Source of the DNA: JAYQKL01 sp049889535
GTDB taxonomy: Bacteria; Pseudomonadota; Alphaproteobacteria; RS24
Direction of reading: 5' to 3'
Length of the DNA stretch: 64,000 nucleotides
NCBI GenBank assembly: GCA_049889535.1
Contig: JBMHDF010000008.1
Coordinates: 1-64,000, forward strand
In this document: positions 18,769 through 27,389 of the stretch, one piece after another
Layout: each line of letters begins with the position of its first letter
Numbering within the stretch: the first letter of the stretch is position 1
The notes under the pieces: model-generated
Databases searched by the model: none
What the model saw: only the letters and a program-made list of their open reading frames with translations
Told to the model about the DNA's origin: nothing
Made by a program: the position numbers and the translations under genes

Positions 18769-19556
18769 GTTTAAGCTTTCGAATTCTCGGCTGCGGCTCA
18801 TCGGGTGGTGTTCCGCGTATTGATGGCGACTGGGGTGCATGCGATCCTGAAAACCCAAAAAACAAACGTAGCCGGTGTTCCTTGCTCGTCTCGCGTGAAC
18901 AAAATAATGAAATAACCAATCTGCTTATCGACACATCGCCTGACATGCGCGAACAGCTCATTGCGGCACAAGCCAAGCATATTGATGGCGTTTTAATAAG
19001 TCATGACCATGCCGACCAAACCCATGGCATTGATGATTTACGGGCTTTGGTTTATCGCTATCGCAAACGCATACCAGTTTGGATGGACACGGCAACATCA
19101 CAAACGGTCACCAGCCGTTTTGAATATTGCTTTCAAGAAATAAAAAACAGTGGCTACCCTTCAATTTTGGAAGAAAAAAGGATTGAGGAGACGCTAGACC
19201 TTATTTGTGTTGATGGGGCGGGGGGCAAAATTGAAGCACAACCTTTTTATCAACAACATGGGCGTATTCAATCTCTTGGCTTTCGAATTGGTGAAGTTGC
19301 GTATTCTTCTGACATTAGCGATTTACCCAAATCAAGCTGGTCTTATTTAGATGGTGTCAAAATTTGGATTGTTGATGCTTTGCGCTACACTCCGCATCCA
19401 ACACATTTCCATTTAGAAAAAACCATTGAAATGGTGAATTCATTAAATATTGAACAAGCGATTTTGACTAATTTGCATATTGATATGGACTATCAAACAT
19501 TATGCAATGAGTTACCAAAAAATATTCGTCCTGCCTTTGATGGTATGACTTTCTGA
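18765..19556 (+). CDS. Metallo-beta-lactamase-fold hydrolase (PhnP-like)
   Basis: 263 residues. The N-terminus FRILGCGSSGGVPRIDGDWG and the block HDHADQTHGIDDLRAL define the PhnP-like MBL subgroup usually paired with tatD. The family metal motif HxHxDH appears here as H-D-H-A-D-Q, so the sixth position is glutamine; I recall this variant in other alphaproteobacteria, but cannot verify it. Further metal-site candidates are SSDISDL (aspartate) and HPTHFHLE. Possible substrates are cyclic phosphodiesters. It overlaps tatD by four bases, so they are translationally coupled. Confidence 0.88.
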   Translation: MSLSFRILGCGSSGGVPRIDGDWGACDPENPKNKRSRCSLLVSREQNNEITNLLIDTSPDMREQLIAAQAKHIDGVLISHDHADQTHGIDDLRALVYRYRKRIPVWMDTATSQTVTSRFEYCFQEIKNSGYPSILEEKRIEETLDLICVDGAGGKIEAQPFYQQHGRIQSLGFRIGEVAYSSDISDLPKSSWSYLDGVKIWIVDALRYTPHPTHFHLEKTIEMVNSLNIEQAILTNLHIDMDYQTLCNELPKNIRPAFDGMTF

Positions 19557-19645
19557 CAACAAACTAGTTTATTCTCAACGAATAATGTCTAATATTACTG
19601 ACGTATGATAAAGAATAGCTTATTGTAATCTTGGGAGTCGAATAA

Positions 19646-20362
19646 TTGCGTAACGGATTTTCATTAATAGAGCTTTTAGTCGTGGTGGCCATTATTGGTA
19701 TTTTGGCGGCCGTGGGCGTTGTTGGGTATTCTAATTATATCGAACAAACAAAAGCTGAAGCAGCGACAGCAAATGCAGATATGATTAACCGTTCATTCGA
19801 ACAAGATTTTATCGCCATAACCAATGATTTGGGCGGGCCATCTCAAATTGCCCAAACTGCCGCCAATACAGTAACTAAAGATGACCAATGTATTGAATAT
19901 GTCAAAAAAGCCGTGGCGAATATCAATGACAGCACAAATATAAGAAATAGTTATAATGATACGATTGATTATGCAGTAAATTTGCATAATGACCCCTCCC
20001 AGACTTTAAGCTCTTACGATGCGATTAAGCCCGGGCAAATGGGCATACAATGCGCTAATCCTGAAGCAGAATTAACCAGCAATGATTTTTATATCCACCG
20101 ATGCGTCTGCACAGGCAGCGAAGACTGCACTTTGCACACTTTTAGATATAATGACAGCTCGCAAGAAACATCCGATTATGAAGATGAAGTCGCTGATACA
20201 ACAGATTATTCAGCTAATCCGGTAGTCGTTACAGATGATACATTGCGCTGGCGCACAGGGTCAGGCAATATTCCTGGTTCAACAAATGCGGTTAAAGGCT
20301 CGATTAAGCTTGGGCCTCATTTGCCAGATTGGGTTTGTCCAAAAGCAGATTATTTCAATTAA
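19646..20362 (+). CDS. Prepilin-like protein with type IV pilin N-terminus
   Basis: 238 residues from a TTG start at 19646, supported by GGGAG eight bases upstream. MRNG-FSLIELLVVVAII is a textbook prepilin leader: cleavage after Gly4, Phe at +1 and Glu at +5, then a hydrophobic helix to about residue 30 (GVVGYSNY). The remaining 200 residues are acidic and contain several cysteines (DDQC, IQCANPE, HRCVCTGSEDC, WVCPK), suggesting disulfides. I do not recognise the C-terminal domain. No pilus assembly ATPase, PilC, secretin or prepilin peptidase lies in the window, so it would need an assembly system encoded elsewhere. It precedes a large secreted repeat protein on the same strand. Confidence 0.85.
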   Translation: MRNGFSLIELLVVVAIIGILAAVGVVGYSNYIEQTKAEAATANADMINRSFEQDFIAITNDLGGPSQIAQTAANTVTKDDQCIEYVKKAVANINDSTNIRNSYNDTIDYAVNLHNDPSQTLSSYDAIKPGQMGIQCANPEAELTSNDFYIHRCVCTGSEDCTLHTFRYNDSSQETSDYEDEVADTTDYSANPVVVTDDTLRWRTGSGNIPGSTNAVKGSIKLGPHLPDWVCPKADYFN

Positions 20363-20396
20363 TGTTGTAAAATAGCCTGTGATAATTGGGTGACAG

Positions 20397-20416
20397 TGAG
20401 GTGATAACCTCATTTT
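20397..20416 (+). terminator. Weak hairpin between pilin and repeat protein
   Basis: TGAGGT (20397-20402) and ACCTCA (20407-20412) form a perfect 6-bp stem with a 4-base loop, then TTTT. It could reduce read-through from the pilin gene into the downstream gene, or be chance. Confidence 0.3.
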
Positions 20417-20495
20417 GAGAAGAATTTATAATTGGTAAGATTTAATAGATTAGTTTAATTTTTTAAAAATGTAATTGAGTTAACGGGGTAGGGTA

Positions 20496-22913
20496 ATGCG
20501 TATTCAACATCAATTAGGTATTTTTTGTTTGGTTTTAATTTTTGGCGTCGTATCCGCCAATGCCGCTTTCAAATCATCGTCAACAGGGCGTGGCACATCA
20601 AAGCCAGCACCACCTGCTGTTTGTGTTGGTGATCCCGGAACCAATCAACCATGTGTTCTGACAGATGACTCTGTCGCTTTTGGCAAGGTTGCCGACTTGA
20701 AAACAAAAGTAGCTGCCGGCACCGCAACAAAAGCTGATTTTGAAGCGCTGGGCATTACCATTAGCTCTGATGTTGACCTCGATGATGCTGATACAATTGC
20801 GTATTTAAATGCTAAAATAAATGCGATTGTGTCATCCGGCAATCTCACAAACTCGAAAAGCCCATCTGACCTTCAAACGACTGTCAACACAGCAACAACA
20901 ACTAATGTCGCGCTTTGGACGATATACCAAACCTCTATTAGCGCGGTGGGTTATCCAACAAGCGGGTTAACTTCTAGCCTGCTCAATAATGCGGGTGTCA
21001 GCTCAACAATTTTAAGCGACACCGATACAACCATTTCTAACCTGCAAAGCAATATTACAAGCTCCGGCCTGTCCAGCTCATTGTCAGCATCCGATGTTGA
21101 AAACTGGATTGTCGATGCGGCAGGCTTTTCAGGCACAACCACCTATGCACAAGTCCAAACTGCTACATCGAATGGCTGGTCAACGGCTAATTTCAAAACG
21201 GCATCAAGTTTGGGCTACACTACCAGCAGTGCGGATAACACATTGTTTGGCGAGGCTCTGGGGTCAACCTACACCGCCCATTGTCGTGCAGAAATTGACG
21301 ATGACAGCGCCTCATGCTCAGATCTAACCAAAACGCAATTCAACTCCGCGAAAAGCGGTTCCGCTTTATTGGCCACCAAGAAAACCAAAGTCACAGCTGG
21401 TACGCTGGTTCTGTCTGACTTAACGGCGCTTGGCTTGACAACGACTGCACTTGGGTCAAATCCAGCTGATTGGGAGCTGGAATATCTGATGTCACAATTA
21501 GGCACAGGTTCAGATGTCACCAAATCAGACTGGCAAACAACTATTTCTGCCTATAGCTCATCAACAGCAGCCTTATGGAAGTTGTCTCAAATTGCCGCTG
21601 GAGAAAGTGGGCATCCAACATCTGATTTGACAATTGCTTTGATTGAGGCCGCGGGTGCTACACCAGGTGTGGCAACAACAGTAGGGGCATCGCTTTCACA
21701 ATTACAGTCAGACATTACTTCCTCAGGTTTAACAACCTCATCTTCAGGCACAGATATCAACAATTGGGTAACTAAAGCCGCTGGCTTTAATTCCTCAACA
21801 ACATTCGCAACAGTAAATACTGCGATAACCAACGGATATACAGCAGCTAATTATAAGCTTGCTGAAGATTTAACTGGTTGGACAACATCTTCTACTGATG
21901 CGACTCATTTCGCCAATTGCAAGACAAGCTCTAACAGTTCAACCGGTGGTGCGGGCACATGTTCGGCCACACGCGCAACTTGGTTAACATTAGACACACC
22001 TACATTTGCATCTAGCTGGTCTTGTGGTGGGGAGGCGTCAGTAAATTTAACAGCATCTTGCACATCAACCTCATTTTCAAAGGGTGACTCATATTCAACA
22101 AGCGGTACAGGCATAGTTACGCTAACCGCTAGCGATACAGATGGCGGCATAACATATTCTGTGACTGGAACAAATAGCTCGTCTTTTTCTGTCAATTCGT
22201 CAACTGGTGCGGTTACAGCAGCCTCTAATTTATCTCCAGGGACATATAATTTTAATGTTGTTGCGACAGACTCAACCACGGCGGCCTCAAGTAAGGCCTT
22301 TACTGTCACGATTACTGACTCAACAGCACCTTCAATTGTTGGCTCATCAACAGTGAGCGCCTCAGCAATCAATCAGTATTATTCAAATGGCACAACCATT
22401 TATAGCGCTGCCAGCAAGTTCAGCGACTCTGGCACATTGACTTACTCAATTAACAATTCAAAGTTTTCCGTCAATTCTTCAACTGGTGTGATCACAAAAA
22501 ACGGAAATATTACAGCTCAAGAGACGGTAACAGTAACCGCAACTGATGCCGGTGGAAATAGCGCTAACATTACATTGACGGTTCCATTTACGACATCTGT
22601 AACTATCTACGCTCACCAATTTGTTACAACAACACCTAATAAAACAGATGGCTGTTGTCCTTCTGGATACATTCCTATGAAGGACGCCTGGAAAGATTAC
22701 TCATATTGGGACAATAAAACAGTTTACTCTGGATCATATTGGATGGGCGGTAAGACCTGTATCTATGGTTGGAGCCATACTGCGGGCACACGTAACATTG
22801 CGACTTGGTTAGACAGCTCCACAACGAACTGCAGTGGCGGCGCAAGAGGCAATAGTTCCACCTGTTCGGGTACCCACAATAGTATTCTACTTTGTGTAGA
22901 TGTTACGCCATAA
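20496..22913 (+). CDS. Large secreted Ser/Thr-rich repeat protein with cadherin-like domains
   Basis: 805 residues. A signal peptide ends near VVSANA-A (residue 23-24). Residues about 66-281 and 286-495 are two diverged copies of one unit of about 220 residues: for example ENWIVDAAGFSGTTTY near 202 matches NNWVTKAAGFNSSTTF near 422, and ALWTIYQ near 139 matches ALWKLSQ near 359. Two cadherin/Ig-like beta-sandwich modules follow (about 527-612 and 620-700), with paired SFSVNSSTGAV / KFSVNSSTGVI motifs. The last 100 residues are cysteine-rich (DGCCPSGY, KTCIYGW, TNCSGG, LLCVDV). Such architecture fits an adhesin or surface fibre. It lies between a prepilin and a small secreted protein; the function is unknown. 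Confidence 0.8.
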   Translation: MRIQHQLGIFCLVLIFGVVSANAAFKSSSTGRGTSKPAPPAVCVGDPGTNQPCVLTDDSVAFGKVADLKTKVAAGTATKADFEALGITISSDVDLDDADTIAYLNAKINAIVSSGNLTNSKSPSDLQTTVNTATTTNVALWTIYQTSISAVGYPTSGLTSSLLNNAGVSSTILSDTDTTISNLQSNITSSGLSSSLSASDVENWIVDAAGFSGTTTYAQVQTATSNGWSTANFKTASSLGYTTSSADNTLFGEALGSTYTAHCRAEIDDDSASCSDLTKTQFNSAKSGSALLATKKTKVTAGTLVLSDLTALGLTTTALGSNPADWELEYLMSQLGTGSDVTKSDWQTTISAYSSSTAALWKLSQIAAGESGHPTSDLTIALIEAAGATPGVATTVGASLSQLQSDITSSGLTTSSSGTDINNWVTKAAGFNSSTTFATVNTAITNGYTAANYKLAEDLTGWTTSSTDATHFANCKTSSNSSTGGAGTCSATRATWLTLDTPTFASSWSCGGEASVNLTASCTSTSFSKGDSYSTSGTGIVTLTASDTDGGITYSVTGTNSSSFSVNSSTGAVTAASNLSPGTYNFNVVATDSTTAASSKAFTVTITDSTAPSIVGSSTVSASAINQYYSNGTTIYSAASKFSDSGTLTYSINNSKFSVNSSTGVITKNGNITAQETVTVTATDAGGNSANITLTVPFTTSVTIYAHQFVTTTPNKTDGCCPSGYIPMKDAWKDYSYWDNKTVYSGSYWMGGKTCIYGWSHTAGTRNIATWLDSSTTNCSGGARGNSSTCSGTHNSILLCVDVTP

Positions 22914-22935
22914 AACTTTTTTAAGGAGACAAAAT

Positions 22936-23292
22936 ATGCGTATTCGTAATCTTTTTCTAACGTTGACTTGCCTTAGTTTGCCAACTTTTGCAATAGCAGC
23001 CCCCAGCTCTGTTACAGCTGTGGCCTGCACGTCGACCACCATTACTTTGACAATTAATAATAATGATACTGTATCAGCATCTGGTTTCAATGTTAATTTT
23101 GTCACCATGCTGGATTCAGATGGCAGCGATTCAGTTGTTTTAACTGACTCGACTGTATCGGATTTGACAGGGAATAATCTGAGAATTGACTTATCCTCAA
23201 ACGATCAAACAGCAGTTTCTTCAATCATAAGCGATTGTAAAATTGAAATTTTGGCAGACGCACACTCAAATTTAAACGCATATAGTAATTAA
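22936..23292 (+). CDS. Small secreted protein of unknown function
   Basis: 118 residues from the ATG at 22936, which has AAGGAG (22923-22928) at good spacing; an upstream ATG at 22900 lies inside the preceding gene and lacks such a site. The signal peptide runs to about FAIAA (residue 20). The mature part has two cysteines (VACTST and SDCKIE) that could form a disulfide, and is rich in Ser, Thr, Asn and Asp, like the preceding protein. It is probably part of the same surface cassette, 22 bases downstream of the repeat protein. I do not recognise the family. Confidence 0.75.
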   Translation: MRIRNLFLTLTCLSLPTFAIAAPSSVTAVACTSTTITLTINNNDTVSASGFNVNFVTMLDSDGSDSVVLTDSTVSDLTGNNLRIDLSSNDQTAVSSIISDCKIEILADAHSNLNAYSN

Positions 23293-23332
23293 ATATTTGT
23301 CATAATATATATTATGCGAAAAATATATATGC

Positions 23333-23375
23333 AAAGCGCGGATGTAAGTCACCCCTTATTTCCGCGCTTTTTTTC
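23333..23375 (+). terminator. Rho-independent terminator of the surface cassette
   Basis: AAAGCGCGGA (23333-23342) pairs perfectly with TCCGCGCTTT (23361-23370), followed by more Ts. It lies between the end of the small secreted protein and the end of the convergent VUT-family gene. Confidence 0.85.
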
Positions 23376-23376
23376 T

Positions 23377-23919
23377 CTATAGACCGCGCCGGCGCAAGAC
23401 ATACCAAACAAAAATAGCCCCTACCATTTTCCCGCCAATGGACATGATGATATTTGGCAAGGTGAAAGAGCCTGTAACTAGATTTTCAGCCAAAAATAAA
23501 AAGCTTGTTGTATCAATCGGCGCCGCCAGAGCGGAAGATAATAGAACCCGCGATGACAATCTTAATTTGGAGAAAGTATAAAGCGCCCAATCCACCAATT
23601 CTGCGATGGCAAAGGCTGTCCCGCTGGCAATGGCCAGCTCTGGCCCAGTTGTCCATAAAGTCAGGCATAGGCCGATAAACATAGCAATGAGCACCTGATG
23701 CCCTATTTCGCGTTGGGCAAAATCGCGCACAACTAATACCAGACCAGTGATGATTGTGACCGGATTAAACGCCCAATTGGGGATAAGCTCTATCATCGGT
23801 GCCCAGCTGAAAGTCCAGTTTATAAACGGAACCAGCAAAATATACAGCAGGGCAAATTTAACAGCAAAAAGACTGGCGGGCGGGGTTTTATTCATAGGTT
23901 TGCTCATTTCATTCAGCAT
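23377..23919 (-). CDS. VUT family (YhhQ-like) membrane transporter, possible queuosine precursor uptake
   Basis: 180 residues with about five to six hydrophobic segments. The blocks VRDFAQREIGHQ and ASGTAFAIAELVDWALYTF, followed by LSSALAAPIDTTSFLFLA, are the signature of the VUT family, whose characterised member YhhQ imports 7-cyano-7-deazaguanine (preQ0) for queuosine synthesis. It is shorter than E. coli YhhQ, like many alphaproteobacterial members. ATG codons at 23919 and 23907 are both possible starts, neither with a strong ribosome-binding site. Convergent with the surface cassette and 54 bases downstream of the MFS gene. Confidence 0.8.
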   Translation of the reverse strand: MLNEMSKPMNKTPPASLFAVKFALLYILLVPFINWTFSWAPMIELIPNWAFNPVTIITGLVLVVRDFAQREIGHQVLIAMFIGLCLTLWTTGPELAIASGTAFAIAELVDWALYTFSKLRLSSRVLLSSALAAPIDTTSFLFLAENLVTGSFTLPNIIMSIGGKMVGAIFVWYVLRRRGL

Positions 23920-23973
23920 CTATCATAAGCTGGAAACAAAATATAAAAAAGGGGCGAAACTTCAAAATAAAGC

Positions 23974-25098
23974 TTATTTACGCGTCAATTGCGGGTAAAA
24001 CAGAAACAAAAAGAAAAAAGCAAAAGCCACGATCGCGCCAATACCGTACATAATACTGAGTTTATCGTAAGCGCCCTCATTACCGATAACATAACTTGCC
24101 ACTGATGGCCCTATGGCAGAGCCGAACAACCCCGCCCCCGCATTCAGGCTCAAGAGACGCCCTTCCCCGTCGCGGCGCGCTATCACGCCAATAATAAACG
24201 GATCATTAAAATTTTGTGCAAACCGAAACAAAATAAATATGAAGGCAAAAGCACTCGGCACGGTGGTTTGCGGAATAAAAATACCAGCCAGCAACAAACA
24301 TGATGTGGCGAGCAAAATAGGAATAAAACTCCCAAATTTATCCCCAATAATGGCTGCAATTGCCGCGCCGATAATGCCAAAAAACGTGCCAACCGCCAGT
24401 ATATAACCTATTTCCTCTTTTGATAATCCACTGCTCAGGCCGATACGCTCTGAAAATGTCCACATGGCAGCACTTACAACACCAAAAGATAAAGAGAATA
24501 GAATCAATAAGATAAAGTCATTATTTAAAGCTTTTGATTCACTTTTCTTCGTTGGCTGTAAATCTGGCAGACCCCGTAAGCCGAATATACCAAGCAAGGA
24601 TAAACCACTCAGTACCAAATAGACATAAGCCACGCCCCCGCGCGCGGTAAGAATTGGGAAAAACAAATAAACAATTATTCCAAAGCCAGAAACCGACAAA
24701 ATTGCTAACGCCGTCAAACGCTCTGGGGATATAGCTGTTGCGACGACGCGCGCTAAAATGGCTGTCAACAAACCTGCACTTAGGCCGACAAAAAACCGTT
24801 CGATTAAAAAGAGTGTTTCATCAAGCGTATAGGCAGCAACACACTGGCTTATAGAAAGCGCAAGCATCGCCAAAGGCGCAACTTTCTTCACATTTATTTT
24901 ATCGAGAAATGTTGAGGCTAATGTCGCACTAATGGCCATACCGAGCAATTCAAACGTCCCGACTAAGCCTACATTACCAAGCAAAAACCCGCGATAATCT
25001 ATCAAAGCGCCAATCGCAATCGGCAATGAGGTGAGCGTCTGATACCCCAAAATGGAGAGAACCAGAACAGGTATCAATAAATCACGAATAGGATACAT
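23974..25098 (-). CDS. Major facilitator superfamily transporter
   Basis: 374 residues from the ATG at 25098, preferred because GGGGGGAATGAT lies just upstream; a further ATG at 25194 would add a hydrophilic 32-residue extension of no family character. Twelve hydrophobic segments can be traced, separated by a central charged loop (QPTKKSESKALNN). Short basic loops such as DKINVKK and DKFGSF follow helices 2 and 8, as in MFS proteins. The substrate cannot be inferred. The nearest neighbour is the VUT transporter on the same strand. Confidence 0.82.
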   Translation of the reverse strand: MYPIRDLLIPVLVLSILGYQTLTSLPIAIGALIDYRGFLLGNVGLVGTFELLGMAISATLASTFLDKINVKKVAPLAMLALSISQCVAAYTLDETLFLIERFFVGLSAGLLTAILARVVATAISPERLTALAILSVSGFGIIVYLFFPILTARGGVAYVYLVLSGLSLLGIFGLRGLPDLQPTKKSESKALNNDFILLILFSLSFGVVSAAMWTFSERIGLSSGLSKEEIGYILAVGTFFGIIGAAIAAIIGDKFGSFIPILLATSCLLLAGIFIPQTTVPSAFAFIFILFRFAQNFNDPFIIGVIARRDGEGRLLSLNAGAGLFGSAIGPSVASYVIGNEGAYDKLSIMYGIGAIVAFAFFFLFLFYPQLTRK

Positions 25099-25251
25099 AT
25101 CATTCCCCCCATCAAAGTAGCTTGATTTGTCAAAGCAAGCGCGTTTATGCCATAGTGATACAGGATAAATAGAACCATACGGCTCATAGACCATTAGCTT
25201 TTATCTACTTATGGCGAAAAGACAAACGAAACATCAAAATGTTGTAAAAAA

Positions 25252-26058
25252 ATGCGAGAAAAAGAACCTATTCATCAATTATTAGAAATTATGGCCGCTC
25301 TGCGCACACCTGAAACGGGCTGCGCATGGGATTTAAAGCAGGATTTTCAATCAATCGCGCCCTATACAATTGAGGAGGCATATGAAGTAATCGATGCCAT
25401 TGAGCGTGGCGATATGGAAGACATGAAAGAAGAATTAGGCGATTTGCTATTGCAGGTCGTTTTTCATGCTCGCATGGCAGAGGAACAAAACATTTTCACC
25501 TTTGACGATGTCGCACAAGCCATCAGTGACAAGATGATACGCCGGCATCCGCATGTTTTTCAAAATGGCACTGCAAACACTGAAGAAGCAATTCGTCAAA
25601 ACTGGGAAGATATTAAGCAGGCTGAAAAACGCGAAAAGGGCAAGCACTATGAAAGCCTTATGGATGATGTGCCAGCTACCATGCCCGGTATGACGCGCGC
25701 AGTTAAATTACAAAAACGCGCGGCTAAGGTTGGTTTTGACTGGCAAGAAGCCGCCCCGATTTTTGACAAGCTGGAAGAAGAAATTGCCGAATTAAAAGCC
25801 GCCCTACAAGAACAGGAAACCCCTGAAAAACAAGAGAATATAAAGGGGGAATATGGCGATATTCTATTTGTTATGGCGAATTTGGGCCGGCACTTAAAGC
25901 TAGATCCCGAAAGCGCGATACGTATGACCAATCAAAAATTTACCAATCGTTTCAGGTTTATGGAAAATAAAGCCAAAGCAGCGGCTAAAAATTTAACTGA
26001 TTATGATGCTGATGCGCTGGAACATCTCTGGAATACAGCAAAAAATGAAATTGGTTAA
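25252..26058 (+). CDS. mazG: Nucleoside triphosphate pyrophosphohydrolase MazG
   Basis: 268 residues with two tandem MazG domains. The N-terminal domain shows LRTPETGCAWDLKQDFQSI, then EEAYEVIDAIERGD and KEELGDLLLQVVFH, the EExxE / ExxD magnesium-binding pattern; the second domain has KLEEEIAEL and EYGDILFVMANL. MazG hydrolyses non-canonical or all NTPs and can lower ppGpp signalling. Its last four bases overlap the end of hflX on the other strand, a conserved alphaproteobacterial neighbourhood. Confidence 0.95.
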   Translation: MREKEPIHQLLEIMAALRTPETGCAWDLKQDFQSIAPYTIEEAYEVIDAIERGDMEDMKEELGDLLLQVVFHARMAEEQNIFTFDDVAQAISDKMIRRHPHVFQNGTANTEEAIRQNWEDIKQAEKREKGKHYESLMDDVPATMPGMTRAVKLQKRAAKVGFDWQEAAPIFDKLEEEIAELKAALQEQETPEKQENIKGEYGDILFVMANLGRHLKLDPESAIRMTNQKFTNRFRFMENKAKAAAKNLTDYDADALEHLWNTAKNEIG

Positions 26059-27389
26059 ACCAGTTCACGCATAGCCGCTTGGACTTCTGGATATTTCTTT
26101 TTGAACCTGCCAGTTGCGGTTTCTGAAAACAACACATCAATATGCTGCTGGCCCTCTTCATCAATTGACTGGTTCAGTATTTTTCCATGCTCGTGCAAAT
26201 AATGAACAATTTCACCTTGTGCGGGCGACAGGCTGATAGAAAAACGCTGGGCGCGCGCGGCAAAAAGATTCGATAATGCCTGCATAAAACTATCAAGCCC
26301 CTCCCCTGTTAATGCAGATGTCAACACGGCCGGGGGCGTTACGCGCTCAATTTTATTTTGATGAATTTCACGCAACTCTGCTGTCAGCAAATCCATTTTA
26401 TTAAAAACCTCAAGCACAGGCACATCTTTGCGCACACCCAATTCCTCAAGCACTTTCATCACATCAAGCTTTTGCGCTTGCGTGTCGGCATGTGCAATGT
26501 CGCGTACATGAACAATAATATCAGCAGACAGCACCTCTTCTAGTGTCGCTTTAAAAGCGGCCACCAACATAGTTGGAAGCTCTGAAACAAAGCCCACTGT
26601 GTCAGACAAAATAATTTTTTGTCCGCAATCTAATTTGATTTTACGCAAGGTTGGGTCCAATGTGGCAAACAGCATATCTTTAGCCAAAACCTCAGATTGG
26701 GTTAACTGATTAAAGAGCGTTGATTTGCCAGCATTAGTGTATCCAACCAAAGCCACAATCGGCCATGGTGCTTGTTCACGTGTTTTGCGATGCAACCCAC
26801 GCGTGCGCACAACAGATTCCAATTTCTTTTTCACACTTTGAATGCGGGTTTGCAGCATACGCCGGTCAGCCTCAATCTGGGTTTCCCCCGGACCACCAAC
26901 AAACCCTACCCCACCTCTTTGCCGCTCAAGGTGGGTCCAGGAGCGCACCAGCCGACTTTTTTGATAGGTTAAGTTTGCTAGCTCTACCTGCAAACGCCCC
27001 TCCCGAGTGGCGGCGCGGGCGCCAAAAATCTCAAGTATCAGTCCTGTTCTATCAAGAACCTTAATCTGCAATTCTTTTTCTAAATTACGCTGCTGTATCG
27101 GCGTCAGAACAGTGTCTAAAATTAATAAATCAGCCTGATGCTGCTGGATTAACTCTTTACAAGCCGCCACCTGCCCACCGCCCAAAAGGGTTGAAGGTCT
27201 AGGTTTTGGCACAGGCTGTATTGCATGATGACGAATATCAAGCGCAATCGCTTGCGCAAGCGAAACCGCCTCCTCAAGGCGAGAAGAAGCCGTTCGGGTT
27301 GATTGAACAAACCGAATTTCAGGATGAAGAATGAGCGTGCGCGTGCTTTTGGTGAGCGCATTATTATTGTTATTATTCTCGCTAACTAT
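26055..27389 (-). CDS. hflX: Ribosome-associated GTPase HflX, start codon non-canonical
   Basis: GTPase domain with VALVGYTNAGKSTLFNQL (G1), LFATLDPTLR (G2), DTVGFVSELP (G3) and NKMD (G4), preceded by the HflX-specific GFVGGPGETQIEADRR. HflX splits stalled or hibernating ribosomes. The first GTG/ATG in frame (27212) would remove conserved N-terminal sequence: upstream codons still encode LILHPEIRF and RLEEAVSLAQAIALD, typical of HflX. No ATG, GTG or TTG exists between the in-frame stop (27411-27413) and 27212. The best upstream candidate is ATA at 27389, overlapping the hfq stop as ATAG; this gives 444 residues. The conservative alternative is 27212 (385 residues). Confidence 0.9.
   Translation of the reverse strand: MVSENNNNNNALTKSTRTLILHPEIRFVQSTRTASSRLEEAVSLAQAIALDIRHHAIQPVPKPRPSTLLGGGQVAACKELIQQHQADLLILDTVLTPIQQRNLEKELQIKVLDRTGLILEIFGARAATREGRLQVELANLTYQKSRLVRSWTHLERQRGGVGFVGGPGETQIEADRRMLQTRIQSVKKKLESVVRTRGLHRKTREQAPWPIVALVGYTNAGKSTLFNQLTQSEVLAKDMLFATLDPTLRKIKLDCGQKIILSDTVGFVSELPTMLVAAFKATLEEVLSADIIVHVRDIAHADTQAQKLDVMKVLEELGVRKDVPVLEVFNKMDLLTAELREIHQNKIERVTPPAVLTSALTGEGLDSFMQALSNLFAARAQRFSISLSPAQGEIVHYLHEHGKILNQSIDEEGQQHIDVLFSETATGRFKKKYPEVQAAMRELV
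27360..27377 (-). repeat. Trinucleotide run encoding six asparagines near the hflX start
   Basis: Six AAT/AAC codons in a row on the minus strand, directly after the hfq stop and in the hflX frame. A length change would alter only the Asn count, not the frame. Confidence 0.7.

Noticed and set aside
20496..22913. Phage tail fibre
   Set aside because: The protein has a signal peptide and no phage genes are near; a secreted surface protein is more likely.
20496..22913. CRISPR-like or tandem DNA repeats
   Set aside because: Repetition is at protein level, diverged, with no regular repeat-spacer pattern.
25099..25194. MFS gene extended to an ATG at 25194
   Set aside because: The extension is hydrophilic with no family match; the ATG at 25098 has a strong GGGGGGA site.
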